From NCBI RefSeq assembly GCF_040605455.1, contig NZ_JBEXCV010000118.1:1-28336 (forward strand): a DNA stretch of 28,336 bases. Reading direction: 5' to 3'. The position numbers and the translations under genes are program-made. This DNA is from Embleya sp040605455 (GTDB lineage Bacteria > Actinomycetota > Actinomycetes > Streptomycetales > Streptomycetaceae). The notes under the pieces are model-generated. The model was not told the origin of the DNA and did no database searches. It saw only the letters and a list, made by a program, of their open reading frames with translations. This document shows, piece by piece, positions 23,187-28,336 of the stretch; position 1 is the stretch's first letter, and each line of letters starts with the position of its first letter.

Positions 23187-24248
23187 CTACCAGCCCAGGC
23201 GCGCCACGACGCCCGCGGTGTCCACCGGCCCATTCGCCGCCCACGCCGCCGCACACGCCGCCCGCAGCCCGTCGATCCGCTCGCCCGAGCCCTCCACCGC
23301 CAACGCACCCTCGGTCACCCACGCCGACCAGCCGCCGCACACCCACGCCTCACCCTCGTGCCGGGCCGTCACCGGCGCAACCAGCAACGCCCGCAGGTCC
23401 TCCGCCACGAACGTCGGCCGCTGCCCCGCACCGGCCTCGATCAGCGCCTGCGGCGTGGTCACCCCGGTAAGCACCAACAGGCTGTCCACACCCCCGTTGC
23501 ACGCGCCCTCGATGTCGGTGTCCAGCCGATCCCCCACCACGAGCGGCCGACGCGCGCCGGTACGCAGGATCGTCTCCCGGTGCAGCGGCAACTCGGGCTT
23601 GCCCGCAACCACCGGCTCGGCCCCCGTCGCCGCCCGCACCACCCCCACGAGAGCACCGTTGCCCGGCGCGATCCCGCGCTCGGTCGGAATCGTCACATCC
23701 GCGTTCGAGGCCACCCAGAACACCCCGCGCGCCACCGCGTACGAAGCCTCCGTCAACGCCTGCCAGCCCACGTCGGCCGCGAACCCCTGCACCACCGCCG
23801 CCGGCTCCTCGTCCGCCGACCGCACCGGCCGCAGCCCGTGCTCACGCAACGCGACCTCCAGGCCCTCACCGCCGACCACCAGCACCGACGCGCCCTCGGG
23901 CACCCGCTCCGCGACCACCCGCGCCGCGGCCTGCGCCGAGGTCACCACGTCCTCCGGCTCCGCCGAGATGCCCAGCTCGACCAGATGCTCGGCCACCGCC
24001 TTGGGCGGACGCGACGCGTTGTTCGTGACGTACGCGAGCCCCATCCCCCGCCGGCGCGCCTCGCTCAGCACCTGCACCGCGTGCGGCACCGCCCGCGCAC
24101 CGGTGTACACGACACCGTCGAGGTCGAGCAGCGCGACGTCATAGGCCCGCGCCAACTCCCCCGCATCCCCGGCCCCGTCCGAACCGCCCGTCGTCGCCCC
24201 CGATACCGATGCGGCTGCCGATGCGGCTGCCGAGGTCTGCTTGCTCAC
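23187..24248 (-). CDS. HAD-superfamily phosphatase (NagD/PGP type)
   Basis: 353 residues. GTG 24248 overlaps the TPR gene stop (GTGA). After about 30 Ala/Ser/Gly residues come HAD motif I LLDLDGVVYTG (D42, D44), motif II VTNNAS, motif III Lys in AGKPE (about 240) and motif IV VGDRLDTDIEGA (about 262-273). The cap between motifs II and III is of the C2 type found in NagD and p-nitrophenylphosphatase/phosphoglycolate phosphatases. The last ~60 residues after the fold are an extra segment rich in Ala/Trp. Substrate unknown. Confidence 0.92.
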   Translation of the reverse strand: MSKQTSAAASAAASVSGATTGGSDGAGDAGELARAYDVALLDLDGVVYTGARAVPHAVQVLSEARRRGMGLAYVTNNASRPPKAVAEHLVELGISAEPEDVVTSAQAAARVVAERVPEGASVLVVGGEGLEVALREHGLRPVRSADEEPAAVVQGFAADVGWQALTEASYAVARGVFWVASNADVTIPTERGIAPGNGALVGVVRAATGAEPVVAGKPELPLHRETILRTGARRPLVVGDRLDTDIEGACNGGVDSLLVLTGVTTPQALIEAGAGQRPTFVAEDLRALLVAPVTARHEGEAWVCGGWSAWVTEGALAVEGSGERIDGLRAACAAAWAANGPVDTAGVVARLGW

Positions 24249-24718
24249 GCGTCGTCGCTCCTGTCGTCCATGTCCCCACCGTCCTTGCCGATCGTCCCGT
24301 ACGCGCCCGCCCGTGCCCGCAACGTGGCCCGCGCCTGGACCAGCGCCGTCCGGTAGTGCTTGGTCTCCGGCCGCATCGCCACCGCGAGCGCCAGATGCTC
24401 CACCGCGGTCTCGAAGTCGCCGAGCCGCGAGGCGGACAATCCCCAGCCGAACTGCGCGTAGTCGTCCGCCGGATCCGACTCGGCCACCGCGCGAAAGTGC
24501 CGCAGAGCCTCGTCGTGTCTGCCCGAGTCGAACCACGCCCGCGCCAACGCCTCACGCACACTGCGCGACTCGGGCGCCGCATCCGCCGCCCGCGCCAACA
24601 ACTGCGCGGCGGCGGCCGGATTACCCGACGCGAGCAACTGCACCCCGCGTCGATACCAGTCGTACACATCGCCCGTGGGCGCACCGTTGACCCCGTCGGC
24701 TCCCTGAGCCATCGCCAT
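24245..24718 (-). CDS. Short tetratricopeptide-repeat protein
   Basis: 157 residues. The ATG at 24718 has GGGAGG five bases upstream. A start at 24823 is in frame but would overlap the start of the divergent DUF1015 gene (24822) and lacks support. The sequence has three TPR-like repeats: YDWYRRGVQLLASGNPAAAAQ, then VREALARAWFDSGRHDEALRH and QFGWGLSASRLGDFETAVEH, each with the small/large residue pattern of the family. It overlaps the HAD gene by four bases, so the two proteins are made together and may interact. Role unknown. Confidence 0.87.
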   Translation of the reverse strand: MAMAQGADGVNGAPTGDVYDWYRRGVQLLASGNPAAAAQLLARAADAAPESRSVREALARAWFDSGRHDEALRHFRAVAESDPADDYAQFGWGLSASRLGDFETAVEHLALAVAMRPETKHYRTALVQARATLRARAGAYGTIGKDGGDMDDRSDDA

Positions 24719-24809
24719 GATGCCCTCCCGCACCTCGACCACGCGCCGGTCACCAAAATCCGGCAACCGCCGACATCGGATGTCCTGATCTTGCCCGGGC
24801 TCGGGCCCG

Positions 24810-24821
24810 TAACATTCGGCC
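24810..24821 (+). promoter_or_regulatory. Candidate leaderless promoter of the DUF1015 gene
   Basis: TAACAT (24810-24815) ends six bases before the ATG at 24822. That spacing would put the transcription start at the ATG, as in many actinobacterial leaderless mRNAs, and no ribosome site precedes the ATG. A -35 is not clear. Confidence 0.45.
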
Positions 24822-26081
24822 ATGGACGACGCAGTGCCGAACGGGCTCGATCTGGCCCCTTTCCGCGGGCTTCGCTACGACCCGGAACGCGTCGGGGACG
24901 TCGCGTCGGTGACCTCGCCACCGTACGACGTGGTCGAGCCCGGCGGCGTGCCCGCGCTGGAGGACGCCGACCCGCACAACATCGTGCGGCTGGTCCTCCC
25001 GCGCAGCGCGGTACACGCGGGCAGCACCTTGCGCACCTGGCTGGCCGAGGGCGCGCTGCGCCCCGACCCGCTGCCCTCGTTGTACGTCTACGAACAGCGC
25101 GATCACAACTCGATCCAGCGCGGCCTGATCGGCGCACTCTCACTCGACTCCGGCGTCCTGCCGCACGAGGACGTGATGCCGGGCCCGGTCGCCGACCGCG
25201 CCGCGATCATGACCGAGCTGTCGGCCAACCCCGAGCCGATCCTGCTCGTGTACAAGGGCGGCGGACGGGCCTCGGACATAGTCGAACAGACCACCCACCA
25301 ACCGCCGCTGGTCGGCCTGCGCACCCCGGACGGCATACGTCACCGGTTGTGGGGGATCACCGATCGGCACGCACTCGCCGGGATCCGCGAGGACCTCGCG
25401 CATCGCAAGGCGCTGATCGCCGACGGGCACCACCGGTGGGCCGCCTACGCCAGGATGCGCGAGCGCGCCCACGCGGACGGTCGCGGCGACGGCCCCTGGG
25501 ACCGCGGCCTGGTCCTGCTCGTGGACACCGTGCGACACCCGCTGCGGGTCGGCGCGATCCACCGCGTACTACCCAAGCTACGCCCGGCCGACGCGCTGAA
25601 CGCCCTGGCCACCTACGGCGACGCGGGCGCCGGCGCGTTCCTGGCCCGTCCCCTCGACGGCACCCTGCCCGCCGCCCTGTGGGCCCTGGACCAGGCCGTC
25701 GGCCCGGCCTTCCTGCTCGCCGGCGACCGCCGTTTCCACCTGCTCACCGGCCCCGACCCGGACCTGCTCGACATCACGATCCGCGCCGACCGCCCGCGCA
25801 CCTGGCGCTGCCTGGACGCCACCGTCCTGCACGCGGCCCTACTCGACCACGTCTGGCACGTCCCCGACAACTGGGACAACATCACCTACGTCCACGACGC
25901 GGCCGCCGCCGTCCGCCAGGCCAATCACACCGGCGGCACCGCGATCCTGCTGCGCCCCACCGACGAACGGGTGGTCCGCGAACTGGCCGAGCAGGACGTC
26001 CGCATGCCCCGAAAGTCCACATCCTTCGGCCCGAAGCCGGCCACGGGACTGGTACTGCGGAGCCTGGACCTACAGGAGTAG
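24822..26081 (+). CDS. DUF1015 family protein
   Basis: 419 residues from ATG 24822. The opening LAPFRGLRYDPERVGDVASVTSPPYDVV and the central LIADGHHRWAAYARMRE (about 198-213) are characteristic of DUF1015, a widely conserved family of unknown function. Residues about 98-130 include HEDVMPGPVADR. It has no signal peptide or TM helix, so it should be cytosolic. It is divergent from the TPR/HAD pair and convergent with the large TPR gene. Confidence 0.92.
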   Translation: MDDAVPNGLDLAPFRGLRYDPERVGDVASVTSPPYDVVEPGGVPALEDADPHNIVRLVLPRSAVHAGSTLRTWLAEGALRPDPLPSLYVYEQRDHNSIQRGLIGALSLDSGVLPHEDVMPGPVADRAAIMTELSANPEPILLVYKGGGRASDIVEQTTHQPPLVGLRTPDGIRHRLWGITDRHALAGIREDLAHRKALIADGHHRWAAYARMRERAHADGRGDGPWDRGLVLLVDTVRHPLRVGAIHRVLPKLRPADALNALATYGDAGAGAFLARPLDGTLPAALWALDQAVGPAFLLAGDRRFHLLTGPDPDLLDITIRADRPRTWRCLDATVLHAALLDHVWHVPDNWDNITYVHDAAAAVRQANHTGGTAILLRPTDERVVRELAEQDVRMPRKSTSFGPKPATGLVLRSLDLQE

Positions 26082-26137
26082 AGCGAGCAGGGGACCGACG
26101 CCGAGTCCGTACGGCTGCCTCCCACCGCCGAAACGCA

Positions 26138-26171
26138 GGAAGGGCCCGACACGAATGTGTCGGGCCCTTCC
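26138..26171. terminator. Strong bidirectional terminator
   Basis: GGAAGGGCCCGACAC (26138-26152) and GTGTCGGGCCCTTCC (26157-26171) form a perfect 15-bp stem with loop GAAT. It lies between the convergent stops of DUF1015 (26081) and the large TPR gene (26210). The stem ends AAGG/CCTT partly act as a short U/A tract. Confidence 0.9.
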
Positions 26172-26209
26172 CACATCAGCTCACCGCCACCGACCTCGGT
26201 GGCGCCGGA

Positions 26210-28336
26210 TCAGTCCTTCGCGTCGGCAACGGGCTCGGCCTTGGTGTCGGCCTCATCCGCTTCCGCGTCTGCGTCTGCGTCCGCGGCGTCGACAGCCTCG
26301 GGCACGTCGTCGTCCCCGCCCTCCTCGCCGTCGAAGTCCTCGTCCTCGTCCTCGTCGTCTTCCGCGTCCTCGTCGAGCGCGTCGGTGAAGTCGAGGCCAT
26401 CGAGCTCGGCGACCCGCTCGGCCGCACCGGTCTCACCGGTGGTGTCCGCCTCGGCGGCCCGACCGAACCAGTCGCGCGCCTCGTCGTCCCGGCCCACGGC
26501 CGCCAACGCGTCGGCATAGGCGAACCGCAGTCGCGCCACCCACGGATTGGTCGACGCCGAGTTCAGCTCCGGCACCTGCAACGTGACCACGGCCGCGTCG
26601 AGCTGGTCCAGGTCGCGACGCGCACCGGCCGCGACGATCCGCAGCTCGATCTGCGCGGCCTTGTCCAGCTCCTTGACCTCGTCGGCACCCGCCATCTGCA
26701 GCGCCCGCTCCGGACGACCCAGCCCGCGCTCGCAGTCGGCCATCACGGCCCAGTGCTCGCTCGAACCGGTCATCCGTCGCGCCGCACGCAGCTCGGACAG
26801 CGCCTCCGCATACGCACCGGCCATGTACGCCGCGATCCCGGCCGCCTCCCGCACCGCGGCGACGCGCGACGCGAGCCGCAGCGCGACCTTGGCGTACTTG
26901 TAGGCCAGCTCCGGGTCCTCGTCGACCGTACGACCGATCATCACCAGGTTGCGCGCGACCTCGTCCGCGAGGGTCTTGGGCAGCCCACGCAGCTCCTGGC
27001 GCGCTTCCGCACCGAGCTCCTCGGCCTGCACGTCCTCGGGGATGAACATCCGCTCGACCGGCACGTAACCGGGCTCGTCCCGACGATCGAACGCGGGCCG
27101 CGAGCCACCGCGGTCGTCACGGTTGCCATACGACGGACGGCTGTGGCCCCGGTCCCGGTCCCCGAACGAGGGACGCCCGCCGCGGTCGTCGCGGTTGAAC
27201 GCGGGCCGCGAGCCACCGCGGTCGGCACGGTCGCCGTACGACGGACGCGAGCCACCACGATCTTCGCGAGCGGGCCGGTCGGAACGCTCCGGACGATCCG
27301 ACCGGAACGGCGGACGGGAGCCACCGCGGTCGTCGCGAGCGGGCCGGTCGTCGCGAGCGGGCCGGTCGGAACGGTACGGCGCACGCGAGCCGCCACCGGA
27401 ACGGTCGTCCCGATTGAACGCGGGCCGCGAACCACCGCGGTCGTCCCGGTTGAACGACGGACGCCCGGCACCACCGCGGTCGTCACGACCACCACTCGCC
27501 GGACGACCCGCACCCCGGTCGTCCCGACGCGGCGCCGGACGTCGCTCGTGGAACGGCTGCCGCGCGCCGGGCTGACCGTTGTAGGTCGGCCGGCTGCTGG
27601 CGCCGTCCCGATGGTCACGGTCCCCGAATTCCCGCTCGTCGCGAGCGGGCCGGTCGGAGCGCTCGGGCCGATCGGAACGGTACGGCGCACGCGAGCCACC
27701 GGCTCCGCCACGGTCGTCCCGGTTGAACGACGGACGCCCGGCACCACCGCGGTCGTCACGCGCCGGCCGGTCCCCACGATCCGAACGCAACGGCAGACGC
27801 CCACCGCCGCCACCACGATCGTCGCGGTTGCCGTACGAGGGACGCGAGCCACCGCGGTCGTCGCGAGCGGGCCGGTCGGAGCGCTCGGGCCGGTCGGAAC
27901 GGTACGGCGCACGCGAGCCGCCACCGGAACGGTCGTCCCGATTGAACGGCGGACGACGATCCCCACCGCGCTCCTCGCGGAACCCGGGACGATCGTCGCG
28001 ACCGGCTGGAGGCCGACGATCCCCACCGCGGTCGTCCCGGTTGAACGACGGACGCGAGCCACCGCGGTCGTCGCGGTTGCCGTACGACGGGCGACCGCCA
28101 CGGTCGTCACGGTTGAAGGGAGGACGCGAGTCGCGGTCCTCACGGCTCGGCCGCGAGATCGCGTGGTCGCCACGTGCCCCATAGGAGGTACGCGACTGGC
28201 CGCGGTCACGCTCGGGACCATCCGCCCGGAAGGCCGGACGGGAGCCACCGCGGTCGTCGCGAGCGGGCCGGTCGTCGCGAGCGGGCCGGTCGGAACGGTA
28301 CGGCGCACGCGAGCCGCCACCGGAACGGTCGTCCCG
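26210..28336 (-). CDS. TPR protein with long Arg/Asp/Gly-rich N-terminal repeat region and acidic C-terminal tail (partial, start outside window)
   Basis: At least 708 residues are visible; the frame is open to the right edge, so the start lies beyond it. From the edge to about 27085 (about 417 residues) the sequence is built from RDDRGGSRP, FNRDDRGG, PYRSDRPERSDRPARDD and similar units, RGG/RG-like and probably disordered. A folded helical part follows (about 27060-26430), starting PGYVPVERMFIPEDVQAEELG and containing several TPR-like pairs. The tail (about 26420-26213) is Asp/Glu-rich (DEDAEDDEDEDEDFDGEE). So a highly charged Arg/Asp region and an acidic tail flank a scaffold. RNA binding, ribosome contact or condensate formation would fit. 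Members of this type occur in other streptomycetes; function is not established. Confidence 0.88.
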   Translation of the reverse strand, partial: RDDRSGGGSRAPYRSDRPARDDRPARDDRGGSRPAFRADGPERDRGQSRTSYGARGDHAISRPSREDRDSRPPFNRDDRGGRPSYGNRDDRGGSRPSFNRDDRGGDRRPPAGRDDRPGFREERGGDRRPPFNRDDRSGGGSRAPYRSDRPERSDRPARDDRGGSRPSYGNRDDRGGGGGRLPLRSDRGDRPARDDRGGAGRPSFNRDDRGGAGGSRAPYRSDRPERSDRPARDEREFGDRDHRDGASSRPTYNGQPGARQPFHERRPAPRRDDRGAGRPASGGRDDRGGAGRPSFNRDDRGGSRPAFNRDDRSGGGSRAPYRSDRPARDDRPARDDRGGSRPPFRSDRPERSDRPAREDRGGSRPSYGDRADRGGSRPAFNRDDRGGRPSFGDRDRGHSRPSYGNRDDRGGSRPAFDRRDEPGYVPVERMFIPEDVQAEELGAEARQELRGLPKTLADEVARNLVMIGRTVDEDPELAYKYAKVALRLASRVAAVREAAGIAAYMAGAYAEALSELRAARRMTGSSEHWAVMADCERGLGRPERALQMAGADEVKELDKAAQIELRIVAAGARRDLDQLDAAVVTLQVPELNSASTNPWVARLRFAYADALAAVGRDDEARDWFGRAAEADTTGETGAAERVAELDGLDFTDALDEDAEDDEDEDEDFDGEEGGDDDVPEAVDAADADADAEADEADTKAEPVADAKD
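27311..28336 (-). repeat. In-frame coding repeats including an exact 102-bp duplication
   Basis: 27311-27412 and 28235-28336 are identical over 102 bases and 924 bases (308 codons) apart; the second runs into the window edge, so the duplication may be longer. A third copy of 63 bases (27358-27420) is at 27886-27948. They encode Arg/Asp/Gly/Ser repeat units of the TPR protein. Confidence 0.9.

Noticed and set aside
26941..28320. Long minus-strand frame of Val/Arg/Thr repeats
   Set aside because: It is an alternate frame of the RDG-repeat gene; repeats keep it open. The frame ending at 26210 has the folded TPR core.
27100..28336. CRISPR-like repeats
   Set aside because: Unit lengths are irregular, in frame and protein-coding, with no unique spacers of fixed size.

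Overview
The window is very GC-rich, with strong third-position G/C bias, GTG and TTG starts and many 4-base gene overlaps. The gene set (tlyA, NAD kinase, recN, steA/steB, an SCP2-like protein, DUF1015, an Arg/Asp/Gly-rich TPR protein) points to an Actinomycetota chromosome, probably Streptomycetales. Genus is not decidable here. No rRNA, tRNA, CRISPR array, transposase or integrase was seen.

Left core block (1-2948, minus strand): steA, steB and an MraY/WecA-like membrane protein, joined by 4-base start/stop overlaps (TTGA, GTGA). Right core block (17819-28336): recN, NAD kinase, tlyA, a small acidic protein, a coiled-coil protein with a Lys/Ala tail, an SCP2-like protein (plus strand), a HAD phosphatase, a short TPR protein, DUF1015 (plus strand) and a large TPR protein with an RDG-rich N-terminal region that runs off the window. 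From memory, recN is directly followed by steA in mycobacteria and many streptomycetes. Here about 14.9 kb separates them.

The intervening region (2949-17818) is modular. It holds (a) an operon of an 8-TM protein, a histidine kinase and a NarL-type regulator; (b) a 5.3-kb island (6445-11717) of a small helical protein, a cyclase-homology protein, a Crp-type regulator, a STAND-like NTPase with a His-rich linker, one TM helix and an extracytoplasmic domain, and an 84-residue protein; (c) a TetR regulator divergent from an NmrA-like oxidoreductase and a PNPOx-like flavoprotein; (d) a methyltransferase, a YdjM/DUF457-type membrane protein and two small hypothetical proteins.

The most interesting item is the island in (b). 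Its proteins share two short motifs. A GG-x-A-x-GPV-x-x-GH-x-I motif starts both the NTPase and the 84-residue protein. A (V/T)I-x-(A/S)-x-x-HG motif occurs near the C-termini of the cyclase-like protein, the 140-residue protein and the 84-residue protein. The 84-residue protein has both, so it looks like a two-headed adaptor. The layout suggests a STAND-based conflict or signalling system using short motifs resembling bacterial amyloid/RHIM-type ones. The motif matches are read from the sequence. The function is inference.
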